7,368 bases of DNA from Bifidobacterium sp. (GTDB taxonomy: Bacteria > Actinomycetota > Actinomycetes > Actinomycetales > Bifidobacteriaceae). Made by a program: the position numbers and the translations under genes. The stretch spans positions 1 to 7,368 of the forward strand of contig JAIJEI010000095.1 of assembly GCA_022739095.1 (NCBI GenBank), read 5' to 3'. Numbering within the stretch: position 1 is the first letter of the stretch; the number at the start of each line of letters is the position of its first letter. Of the stretch, positions 1 through 4,296 are shown piece after piece. The notes beneath the pieces were generated by a model. The model was not told where the DNA came from and made no database searches. It saw nothing but the letters and a program-made list of their open reading frames with translations.

Positions 1-291
1 GCGTTCTCCATGATGATCTATCTGAACGGTTCGGATATTCCGGAGGTAGACTGGTACGGCAACCGGATGGTCGACAACGACTTCATCCTGATCTTCAACG
101 CGCATTACGAACCGATTATGTTCACCCTGCCGGATGAGCGATACGGCCGCAAATGGCAGCTGGTCGTGGATACGCACAACCCGGATGGGCCGGAACTGAG
201 CTATGAGGCGGGCTTCATGATCACCGCCCAGTCCCGCAGCTTCCTCATGCTCATGAGCGACAAAAAGCCCAAGAAGCCCATGGGGGCGTGA
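1..291 (+). CDS. glgX: Glycogen debranching protein GlgX, C-terminal end (partial)
   Basis: The reading frame is open from base 1 and ends at TGA 289-291, so only the last 96 codons are present and the catalytic GH13 domain lies upstream of the window. The visible part resembles the C-terminal beta-sandwich of GlgX/isoamylase-type debranching enzymes: residues reading NGSDIPEVDWYGNRMVDNDF, then FNAHYEP, FTLPDERYG, and a VVDTHNPDGPE stretch. These match my recollection of the family's C-terminal domain. Such enzymes cut alpha-1,6 branches of glycogen in the cytoplasm. The tail is lysine- and proline-rich (KKPKKP). No terminator with a T-run follows. An isoamylase-like paralogue (TreX-type) is the main alternative. 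Confidence 0.82.
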   Translation, partial: AFSMMIYLNGSDIPEVDWYGNRMVDNDFILIFNAHYEPIMFTLPDERYGRKWQLVVDTHNPDGPELSYEAGFMITAQSRSFLMLMSDKKPKKPMGA

Positions 292-328
292 CGCCGGCGG
301 GAGCGATGCGGGCGCGATGCGGTCTGGC

Positions 329-420
329 GGGTCCGGACTGGGCCGATTTGGGTTGGTCCGGGCTGTTCCGGGTTGGTTTGGGCCGTTCCAGATTGGCTGG
401 CTTTGGTTGGTCGGCCGCTT
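329..420 (+). repeat. Degenerate 10/20-bp G/T-rich tandem repeat with phased GGG tracts
   Basis: GGG triplets sit at 340, 350, 360, 370 and 380, exactly 10 bp apart, with another near 329. The sequence can be laid out as 20-bp units starting at 341, 361 and 381, each beginning GGCYG and containing a TTGG core; the unit at 321 matches weakly. The plus strand is very poor in A. It lies between the glgX stop and the tRNA-Pro promoter. Each pair of GGG tracts is separated by 7 nt, which fits a loose G-quadruplex pattern. Function unknown. Confidence 0.6.
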
Positions 421-427
421 GCTCGCC

Positions 428-455
428 ATGACATGTACCGGGCATCGCTTATAGT
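428..455 (+). promoter_or_regulatory. Putative tRNA-Pro promoter
   Basis: ATGACA at 428-433 (five of six matches to TTGACA) is followed after 16 bp by TATAGT at 450-455 (five of six to TATAAT). The predicted start would fall near 462, about 20 nt before the mature tRNA 5' end. A short inverted repeat, GTGCC 464-468 with GGCAC 475-479, lies in the expected 5' leader. Spacing and position support it; no start-site data. Confidence 0.55.
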
Positions 456-481
456 ATGAGCTTGTGCCGTATGTGGCACAT

Positions 482-555
482 CGGGCTGTAGCGCAGTTTG
501 GTAGCGCGCCTGCTTTGGGAGCAGGATGTCGCAGGTTCAAATCCTGTCAGCCCGA
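482..555 (+). tRNA. tRNA-Pro (anticodon TGG)
   Basis: A full cloverleaf can be drawn. The acceptor arm CGGGCTG (482-488) pairs with CAGCCCG (548-554), and A555 is the discriminator. The D arm contains AGCGCAG and GGTAGCGC. The anticodon arm is CCTGC-TTTGGGA-GCAGG, giving anticodon TGG (tRNA-Pro). The T arm is CAGGTTCAAATCCTG. A first base C is normal for tRNA-Pro. CCA is not encoded in full (CCG follows). Its 3' half is duplicated at 3486, marking it as the integration target of the elements downstream. Confidence 0.95.
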
Positions 556-587
556 CCGACAGCCCTACTTCCGCTCGGGGAGTGGGG
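522..587 (+). repeat. Left att-like repeat (tRNA-Pro 3' half plus hairpin)
   Basis: This 66-bp stretch begins in the 3' side of the anticodon stem and runs through the tRNA end and the hairpin behind it. It matches 3486-3551 with only four or so substitutions (539, the base after CCG near 559, and two in the hairpin). Homology starts sharply: the base pairs before 522 and before 3486 are unrelated. Tyrosine-recombinase elements commonly use the 3' half of a tRNA as core, so this is read as attL. Confidence 0.75.
563..587 (+). terminator. Hairpin downstream of tRNA-Pro
   Basis: CCCTACTTCC (563-572) and GGGAGTGGGG (578-587) form a 10-bp stem, including G-T pairs, around the loop GCTCG. It directly follows the tRNA and is the likely 3' terminator, although only CTTCT and no real T-run follows. 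The same hairpin is kept behind the second att copy. Confidence 0.5.
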
Positions 588-701
588 CTTCTGGGTTGAG
601 TAAAGAAACGTGGGTCTTATCCGCGCGTGTTGATGGGTTAGCACCGGCGTCCGGCCCAGTCTTTTTCTGATGCCGAACCCGCTTTCGTAGGCGTCGATGC
701 C

Positions 702-714
702 GTAGGCCGCCTAC
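702..714. repeat. Perfect 13-bp palindrome before the holin-like gene
   Basis: GTAGGC-C-GCCTAC is a perfect inverted repeat. A third GTAGGC half-site lies at 687-692, 15 bp upstream. It sits directly before the AAGGAGG at 722-728 and is absent from the equivalent spot near 3650, so it is specific to the left copy. It could be an operator or an mRNA hairpin. Confidence 0.35.
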
Positions 715-736
715 ATCGTCCAAGGAGGATTATGCG

Positions 737-1019
737 GATATCGGCACCGTGACCACGCTCGGGTCCGGGTTCGTGGCGTTGATCGTGCCCGCGTTCGTTC
801 GGGTGTGCAAGAAGTATATTCCCGGCGGATACGTCGGACCCGTGTCCCTCGCCGCATCCATCCGGTTCGGCACCATCGCCATCGCCGCCACCGGCGGATT
901 CGACGGCACCTGCACGTGGGGCATCGCGCTTGCGGGCGTGGTGGCGTTGCGCAGGCCGTGTACATGCTCGTCAACCAAGCATTCGATGAGAAGCTGTCCA
1001 AGGAGAGCATAGGCCAATG
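737..1019 (+). pseudogene. Holin-like phage membrane protein, frameshifted
   Basis: Read from GAT at 737 (DIGTVTTLGSGF onward), the protein is a small hydrophobic polypeptide of about 95 residues with three hydrophobic stretches: FVALIVPAFV, SLAASIRFGTIAIAATG and WGIALAGVVAL. It ends with a polar tail, FDEKLSKESIGQ, at TGA 1017-1019. The first part lies in one frame and the tail (AQAVYMLVNQAFDE) in another. Restoring one base near 950 joins them into a single sensible protein, so this is a one-base deletion. AAGGAGG at 722-728 is a strong ribosome site, but no proper start codon follows: ATG 732 is out of frame and too close, and GTG 749 is too far. Size and topology suggest a phage holin. 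The start is repeated at 3673-3720. Confidence 0.55.
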
Positions 1020-1240
1020 ACCCAATATGTGGGATTGCTCTAGTATCAGAAAAATCCCTTGAATCTTCTAGATAAGAGCTATTTTACGGGCAATGTAGGC
1101 GATTTCAGGGAAGCGTTACAGGAAATTGCCACTTGCTTCTGTGAGCCGGTTGATATAGCATTTACATCAACAGTAGCCTCCAAGCCTCCTAACAGTGCTC
1201 AAATCCGGGGGCTCTTGTTTTATCCATGGGAGGCGGAGAG
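1020..1240 (+). other. AT-rich leader upstream of the Abi_2 gene
   Basis: This non-coding stretch is visibly richer in A/T than its neighbours. Structured parts include an inverted repeat GGGATT (1031-1036) with AATCCC (1053-1058), TTGAT and ATCAA arms around 1149-1169, and an imperfect hairpin with AACA-GTGCTC at 1191-1200 against GGGCTC-T-TGTT at 1209-1219, followed by TTTTA just before the gene. An open frame runs from about 1044 to 1274 but has no ATG or ribosome site. It could hold the abi promoter, an attenuator or a small RNA. None of these can be confirmed by eye. Confidence 0.35.
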
Positions 1241-2119
1241 GTGCGTAAGCAGGCCAAGTCGGTGTCCGAGATGATCGAACTGCTCAAGCAGCGCGGCCTG
1301 ACCATCGATGTGCCCGGCATGCCAGGCATCCTGTTGGACAATAACTACTATCGCCTGTCCGCGTATTTCCGCCCGCTCCAGAGGGATCCGGCGAACGGTG
1401 ACAATGATTTCCGACCAGGTGCGAAGGTATCCGATTTCCTTACTCCCTTTATGCTGGACGACCAGTTCCGCCGCCTTATCCTTGAGGGCACCTCGCGTCT
1501 GGAACTGACACTCCGTGCGCGCCTCGCCTACAACCTGGCGCTGAACGGCAACGCCTACAACTATGACGAGCCGGATTCCTATCGTGACATCGCGTATCCG
1601 AACGGCATGTTGAAGCGAGACTCCCTGATCTCGAACATCAAGGGCTGGGTGTCCCGTTCCCACGAGGTATGCATCCGCCACTACCGCCACCAGCACGAGC
1701 AGCCACCGGTGTGGGCCGTGGTGGAGGTGCTACCGTTCGATACCTTGTCCAAGATGCTCCAGTTGCATCTGGACATGGATGCCGTGGCCAAGACAGTGCT
1801 CTCGCTGGGATTGTGCAAGAACCGCCGCCGTGCCTCGGAAATCGTGCACGCGATGGTTTACCTGCGCAACCTGTGCTCACATCACTCTCGCCTGTGGAAC
1901 CGCGAGATGGTGATCACCCCGGCGGTGCTCAAGGATATGAGGGCGGCGTTCCCGGAATTTGCATACGAAGACAAATCAGTTGGCAACTCGCTGATTGTGC
2001 TCATGTATCTCGTTGACCGTATCAACGGCGACCGGGAATACTCGCACAGGATCCTTGATTTCCTGGCGCAGGATGATTCATACCGGCATGGCATCCTCCA
2101 TCCGCTGCACTGGGACTAG
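1241..2119 (+). CDS. Abi_2-family abortive infection protein (AbiD/AbiF-type HEPN)
   Basis: The gene encodes 292 residues from GTG 1241. This start is chosen over ATG 1226 because GGGAGG at 1228-1233 lies 7 nt before it, and the ATG itself overlaps that site. Family hallmarks are clear: an N-terminal helix (SVSEMIELLKQRGL), then NNYYRLSAYFRPL at residues 34-46, FDTLSKMLQLHLDMD in the middle, and YLRNLCSHHSRLWNR at about 207-221. The last contains R209-x4-H214, the HEPN ribonuclease signature. Abi_2 proteins (AbiD, AbiD1, AbiF) are phage-defence factors thought to cut RNA after infection; the target here is unknown. Length is normal for the family and the frame is intact. It is convergent with the minus-strand cluster and has its own leader. 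Family assignment is strong; activity is inferred. Confidence 0.9.
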   Translation: MRKQAKSVSEMIELLKQRGLTIDVPGMPGILLDNNYYRLSAYFRPLQRDPANGDNDFRPGAKVSDFLTPFMLDDQFRRLILEGTSRLELTLRARLAYNLALNGNAYNYDEPDSYRDIAYPNGMLKRDSLISNIKGWVSRSHEVCIRHYRHQHEQPPVWAVVEVLPFDTLSKMLQLHLDMDAVAKTVLSLGLCKNRRRASEIVHAMVYLRNLCSHHSRLWNREMVITPAVLKDMRAAFPEFAYEDKSVGNSLIVLMYLVDRINGDREYSHRILDFLAQDDSYRHGILHPLHWD

Positions 2120-2164
2120 AGCCGAGACAACAGCAAAGATCGGGACTGGTCCGCTAACCATCCA

Positions 2165-2208
2165 GATTCTTGACCCCGGATCGCAACGTAAACGGAAGAA
2201 TCAGATTC
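2165..2208. repeat. Inverted-repeat cluster between convergent genes
   Basis: GATTCTT (2165-2171) is mirrored by AAGAATC (2196-2202), and GAATCAGATTC (2198-2208) is a perfect 11-bp palindrome, giving three related half-sites. The cluster lies in the 117-bp gap where the Abi_2 gene and the minus-strand genes converge. No T-run follows on either strand, so it is a weak terminator candidate at best. Confidence 0.25.
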
Positions 2209-2236
2209 CTGCAGGCGACGGCTTCCATCAGCTCGG

Positions 2237-2449
2237 TTAGCCCGCATACGTTGCGTGCGATCTCAAGTGGCCTGGTTCGTAGTTAGGCGTATGCAGCAAC
2301 GCCACCAAGGCTCCCTTGACGACGCTGTTCGCAAGAGCGTGGTCTAATTCATGATCTGAGTGTTCCATCTCCCAATGATGGCAGAAAAGCGACAATCCGA
2401 CTGTGCCGTCAGCCGTCTTGCTCACGAATCCTACGAGCTGTTCTCTCAC
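2237..2449 (-). CDS. Hypothetical 70-residue protein downstream of the membrane protein
   Basis: A GTG-started frame of 70 codons, ending at TAA 2239-2237. It lies 15 nt behind the stop of the membrane-protein gene and in the same reading frame: only the TAA at 2467-2465 and five sense codons separate the two. No Shine-Dalgarno sequence is evident before the GTG. The product is polar with several His residues (CHHWEMEHSDHELDH) and no recognisable domain or membrane segment. It may be a small gene translated by coupling, the former C-terminal part of the upstream gene cut off by a nonsense change, or a chance frame. Confidence 0.3.
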   Translation of the reverse strand: MREQLVGFVSKTADGTVGLSLFCHHWEMEHSDHELDHALANSVVKGALVALLHTPNYEPGHLRSHATYAG

Positions 2450-2464
2450 GGCGAAAACAGCTAA

Positions 2465-3034
2465 TTAGCGCATGATGCAGTTAGCGATTGAACCATAGTC
2501 AACAACGGAGAATGCCGTACACAATACAGACGCGCCTAAGAACATATATCCATACTTAATCCAACGTATACGTTTGTCCTCGTCGGCGCGGGCCTTCGCC
2601 TCATTCTCAATCTTGTTGTCAATCTGGTACAGAAGAACAGAGCGCTTGCTCTTGGCGCAGGCGTCGACACGTAGCTTGTCCAATGGTAGCTCGTCTTCAC
2701 CACGAGCTGGATTGAATATATCAATCAAACCGAACGCCACGGCAACGGCTAGAAGGATCAGCGCGATGCACCTCAGCCATTGCACTTGCACAGTTGCCAG
2801 AGCGGTGAACGGAGACGTGAGGGAGACGAATCCTATCAGTTGCCTGCTGAGTTGCACGGACGTATCGACCTGATGACGGCGATAGTCTTGCTGTCGGTTG
2901 ACTTCGTTCAGCACGCATTCCAAGGATGCGATGACTTCCTCCTCATTTCTAGGACGATCAGAATCCTCTGGATTCGCTTCCTTGGAGTCGGTTGCCTTGT
3001 TACTGGGCATGACCATAGCGCCTACAAAGAGCAT
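2465..3034 (-). CDS. Three-helix membrane protein of unknown family
   Basis: The 189-residue reading starts at ATG 3034. ATG 3016 and ATG 3010 are equally possible (183 or 181 residues), and an 18-bp duplication copies the start region itself. A charged N-terminal half (EEEVIASLECVLNEVNRQQ, probably helical) is followed by hydrophobic segments at about 66-83 and 86-106. A basic/acidic helical loop of about 50 residues (KSKRSVLLYQIDNKIENEAK) then precedes a third segment at 157-178 (WIKYGYMFLGASVLCTAFSVV). The paired helices plus cytosolic helical stretch recall SLATT-like effector membrane proteins, but I cannot assign a family. ATG 3034 lies 5 nt after the stop of the 40-codon ORF upstream, suggesting coupling. 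It shares the element with the Abi_2 gene; a defence role is only a guess. Confidence 0.6.
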   Translation of the reverse strand: MLFVGAMVMPSNKATDSKEANPEDSDRPRNEEEVIASLECVLNEVNRQQDYRRHQVDTSVQLSRQLIGFVSLTSPFTALATVQVQWLRCIALILLAVAVAFGLIDIFNPARGEDELPLDKLRVDACAKSKRSVLLYQIDNKIENEAKARADEDKRIRWIKYGYMFLGASVLCTAFSVVDYGSIANCIMR

Positions 3035-3044
3035 AGCGCCTACA
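3013..3044. repeat. Tandem 14-bp direct repeat (18-bp period) at the start of the membrane-protein gene
   Basis: CATAGCGCCTACAA occurs at 3013-3026 and again at 3031-3044. On the minus strand each copy reads TTGTAGGCGCTATG, so the duplication doubles the candidate start codon and the sequence before it. The period is a multiple of three, so neither overlapping frame is disturbed. Confidence 0.6.
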
Positions 3045-3162
3045 AGGTGTGGAAGTGGCTTGAATCTGCGGAATGCTGCAGGATGTACGTCTGATTCTCG
3101 GGGTCGGCATAACTGGGCGGCACCGTGGGCTTCCAAGTTTGCTCTTGTTGCTGATCTGGCAT
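3040..3162 (-). CDS. 40-residue ORF leading the membrane-protein gene
   Basis: It has the best ribosome site of the cluster: AAAGGA ends 6 nt before ATG 3162. The peptide starts MPDQQQEQTWKPTVPPSYAD and ends SADSSHFHTL at TAG 3042-3040. It is proline- and glutamine-rich and has no membrane segment. The stop lies 5 nt before ATG 3034 of the membrane-protein gene, in a different frame. Either it is a leader peptide that couples translation, or it is the true N-terminus of that protein separated by a frameshift. The composition, a soluble Q/P-rich head before helices, would suit the second view. No relative recognised. Confidence 0.45.
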   Translation of the reverse strand: MPDQQQEQTWKPTVPPSYADPENQTYILQHSADSSHFHTL

Positions 3163-3183
3163 GTCTTATCCTTTCTTTGTGCT

Positions 3184-3213
3184 GGTATCGATGATACTTC
3201 TATGAAGCGTCAA
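3184..3213 (-). promoter_or_regulatory. Possible promoter/operator of the minus-strand cluster
   Basis: On the minus strand TTGACG (3213-3208) is a good -35 match, but no good -10 follows at 17 bp (CGATAC at best). Overlapping the expected -10 is the palindrome GTATC-GAT-GATAC (3185-3197), a possible operator. It lies 22 nt or more upstream of the 40-codon ORF. Confidence 0.25.
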
Positions 3214-3396
3214 TGCGATAGTCCGTCACGGCAACTTACTTTTAACGGCTCATCAACTAGTCGGTATATTCAGGCGGAGGACAACCTGCAGGGGTGCTTC
3301 GACACGCCGAACGCTACCGGCTCCATAATAGTCAATTCCAGTAAAAAACCAGTAACAATGACCGTCACGATGAGCCAATCCCAGTCGATTCAATAA
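3202..3396 (+). CDS. Orphan small protein rich in Ser/Thr/Val, possibly a C-terminal fragment
   Basis: ATG 3202 to TAA 3394-3396 gives 64 residues. The C-terminal 50 look like a real beta-rich protein: QLTFNGSSTSRYIQ, LQGCFDTPNATGSIIV, then KKPVTMTVTMSQSQS, with alternating Val/Thr and two Cys that could pair. No Shine-Dalgarno sequence precedes the ATG, and the frame stays open upstream to 3073 across the minus-strand promoter. It may be the tail of a larger phage or surface protein whose front was lost by recombination. It ends 90 bp before the right att copy. No family recognised. Confidence 0.35.
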   Translation: MKRQCDSPSRQLTFNGSSTSRYIQAEDNLQGCFDTPNATGSIIVNSSKKPVTMTVTMSQSQSIQ

Positions 3397-3409
3397 GAAC
3401 AACCAAAAA

Positions 3410-3430
3410 TTGGAAACCGCCATTTTCCAA
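3410..3430 (-). terminator. Hairpin with T-tract on the minus strand
   Basis: TTGGAAA (3410-3416) and TTTCCAA (3424-3430) form a perfect 7-bp stem with a 7-nt loop. Read on the minus strand it is followed by TTTTTGG, the form of an intrinsic terminator. It is also just behind the plus-strand stop at 3396. The stem is AT-rich and weak. Confidence 0.35.
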
Positions 3431-3485
3431 CGATATTGGTACTATCAAAGACCAGTGAGATGAACAAAGAGTTGTCAGGCGAAAA

Positions 3486-3551
3486 CAGGATGTCGCAGGT
3501 TCGAATCCTGTCAGCCCGACCGGCAGCCCTACTCCCGCTTGGGGAGTGGGG
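3486..3551 (+). repeat. Right att-like repeat (partial tRNA-Pro copy)
   Basis: Copy of 522-587: the 3' half of tRNA-Pro, with GTTCGAATCC where the tRNA has GTTCAAATCC, followed by the same hairpin. The acceptor 5' strand, D arm and anticodon are missing, so it is not a tRNA gene. It is read as attR of the first element or attL of the second. The mismatches mean the two ends came from different sources or have diverged for some time. Confidence 0.75.
3527..3551 (+). terminator. Hairpin copy behind the right att repeat
   Basis: CCCTACTCCC (3527-3536) pairs with GGGAGTGGGG (3542-3551) around GCTTG. Two substitutions relative to the hairpin at 563-587 convert a T-G pair to C-G or lie in the loop, so the fold is kept. 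No T-run follows. Confidence 0.4.
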
Positions 3552-3672
3552 GAATAAGTCTTCTTGTTTGCCTGAAGGGCCGTCTCGTTTTGGGGTTTGA
3601 AATCGTGTTGAGGGACGGTTATCGCCACCGTGGCTCTCGGCGCGGTGCAGGAAGCCGCCTTCATCGTCTAAG

Positions 3673-3720
3673 GAGGATTATACGGATATCGGCACCGTGA
3701 TCACGCTCGGGTCCAGGTTC
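3673..3720 (+). pseudogene. Holin-like gene, 5' fragment (second copy)
   Basis: From AAGGAGG (3670-3676) to base 3720 the sequence matches 722-772 with three or four changes and encodes DIGTVITLGSRF. It is then replaced by unrelated sequence, so only about 15 codons survive. Just upstream, a frame reading TVIATVALGAVQEAAFIV ends at a TAA that overlaps the ribosome site, suggesting the end of a preceding phage gene. The left copy has lost this arrangement (CAAGG in place of TAAGG). Confidence 0.5.
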
Positions 3721-3989
3721 TCCATCTCGGAGCTGATCTATACTTTACAGACCGTGGGCGCAAGCACTCCACATCCGTTACCAGACAGCAACACGTAACG
3801 GTCGCCCGTTACGACGGAACCGTTGGAATACCGTCGATCGATGAAGGCTGTAACACATGTAACCGATGCAACCGGCCCCATCCACCCTCATTCTCACCAC
3901 ACGACTCCCATGCTGCGCCTGTTGCACCTGTTACAGAGGAATACATAAGGGGCTCGGAAGCCAACGCCAACAATGATTTCCGGCTGTAA
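3720..3989 (+). pseudogene. C-terminal tail of an unidentified phage protein, perhaps replication-related (start missing)
   Basis: An 89-residue open frame without a start codon begins at the 3720/3721 junction: LHLGADLYFTDRGRKHSTSV, then HVTVARYDGTVGIPSIDEG, CNTCNRCNR at about residues 44-52, and a Pro/Ser/Ala-rich end with APVAPVTEE before TAA 3987-3989. Codon periodicity and composition favour real coding. The CNxCN repeats come from the 9-bp DNA repeats here, so a zinc role is doubtful. Repeated GTTAC motifs at the end of replication genes and a downstream HNH gene are common in actinobacterial phages, which is why a primase, helicase or initiator tail is suggested. The N-terminal domains that would decide it are gone. 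Confidence 0.4.
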
Positions 3990-4025
3990 CAGGAAGACCG
4001 AGGATACCGTTACCTTCGGTAACGG
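3775..4025. repeat. Iteron-like TGTAAC repeats and CGTAACGG palindromes
   Basis: Three 9-bp direct units lie at 3849-3875 (TGTAACACA, TGTAACCGA, TGCAACCGG). Two units in opposite orientation lie at 3918-3935 (CCTGTTGCA, CCTGTTACA), and another TGTAACAGG at 3985-3993. Flanking them are two perfect inverted repeats on the same core: CGTAACGG-tcgc-CCGTTACG at 3794-3813 and CCGTTACC-ttc-GGTAACGG at 4007-4025, plus a single CCGTTACC at 3775-3782. Such arrays are typical of initiator-binding sites at phage or plasmid origins, though they also overlap coding sequence. Confidence 0.5.
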
Positions 4026-4101
4026 ATTCCGCCATATCGAATATCTGGTAGACGCAAGGCCTTGTGGGGCTTGCATGGGAAATGCAACGCGGCGAAAATG
4101 A
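3973..4101 (+). CDS. Small phage-type ORF, 42 residues
   Basis: ATG 3973 overlaps the end of the preceding frame by 17 nt and runs to TGA 4099-4101. The peptide (MISGCNRKTEDTVTFGNGFR to CGACMGNATRRK) has a CxxC and a basic tail. Its TGA overlaps the ATG of the next small ORF (ATGA). No good ribosome site is present; coupling is possible. No family recognised, and it could be a chance frame. Confidence 0.3.
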   Translation: MISGCNRKTEDTVTFGNGFRHIEYLVDARPCGACMGNATRRK

Positions 4102-4214
4102 TAGTGTTGTCGTTCAATGCAGGGAACACCAAGGCAATCTTCCAAGACTTTCCCCGCCCCGCCGGCTTTGCTCCTTTCTCTGGTGGGGCATATTCATACC
4201 CACGGGTGCCGTGA
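4098..4214 (+). CDS. Small phage-type ORF, 38 residues
   Basis: It starts at ATG 4098 within an ATGA overlap with the previous ORF and ends at TGA 4212-4214. The peptide begins MIVLSFNAGNTKAIFQDFPR and continues with PAGFAPFSGGAYSYPRVP, rich in Pro, Gly and aromatics with an even look that suggests real coding. No membrane helix, no known domain. It precedes the HNH gene on the same strand by 82 bp. An opposing minus-strand frame (4231-4010) also looks plausible, so the strand is not certain. Confidence 0.35.
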   Translation: MIVLSFNAGNTKAIFQDFPRPAGFAPFSGGAYSYPRVP

Positions 4215-4296
4215 AGGCCGCCAAGCCTCACGCATAATTGAAGATTCCGCTTGCGATACAGGCATCACGGCACCCTTCACGCGTAGGCCGACCAAC

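Larger units (their letters stand above)
522..3551. mobile_element. Remnant of a prophage or integrative element at tRNA-Pro (first unit)
   Basis: The segment is bounded by the tRNA-derived direct repeats 522-587 and 3486-3551. Inside are a broken holin-like gene, an Abi_2 defence gene, a minus-strand membrane-protein cluster and a short orphan ORF. No integrase, excisionase, replication, packaging or structural gene is visible in its 3 kb, so it is either a heavily deleted prophage or an island moved in trans. Base composition is mixed, with AT-rich patches at 1020-1225 and 3180-3485 that contrast with the GC-rich flanks. Confidence 0.65.

Noticed and set aside
321..420. CRISPR-like array
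   Set aside because: The units are short, degenerate and contiguous without unique spacers; no cas genes are nearby.
201..479. Minus-strand 92-codon frame over the repeat region
   Set aside because: It is built from the low-complexity G/T repeats (Pro/Thr/Gln-rich on the other strand) and overlaps glgX and the tRNA promoter.
1044..1274. Plus-strand frame upstream of the Abi_2 gene (NLLDKSYFTGNVGDF)
   Set aside because: It looks slightly protein-like but has only a TTG start, no ribosome site, and overlaps the start of the Abi_2 gene. It may be a relic; not supportable as a gene.
3486..3520. A second tRNA-Pro gene
   Set aside because: Only the T arm and 3' acceptor strand are present; the anticodon, D arm and 5' acceptor strand are missing.
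3365..3664. Minus-strand 99-codon frame containing GLTGFEPATS
   Set aside because: This peptide is the antisense translation of the tRNA 3' half, a well-known spurious annotation next to tRNA genes and their att copies.
4010..4231. Minus-strand 73-codon frame (MRLGGLHGTRGYEYAPPEKG)
   Set aside because: Plausible composition, but the flanking phage genes run on the plus strand and plus-strand frames cover the same bases. Kept only as an alternative.
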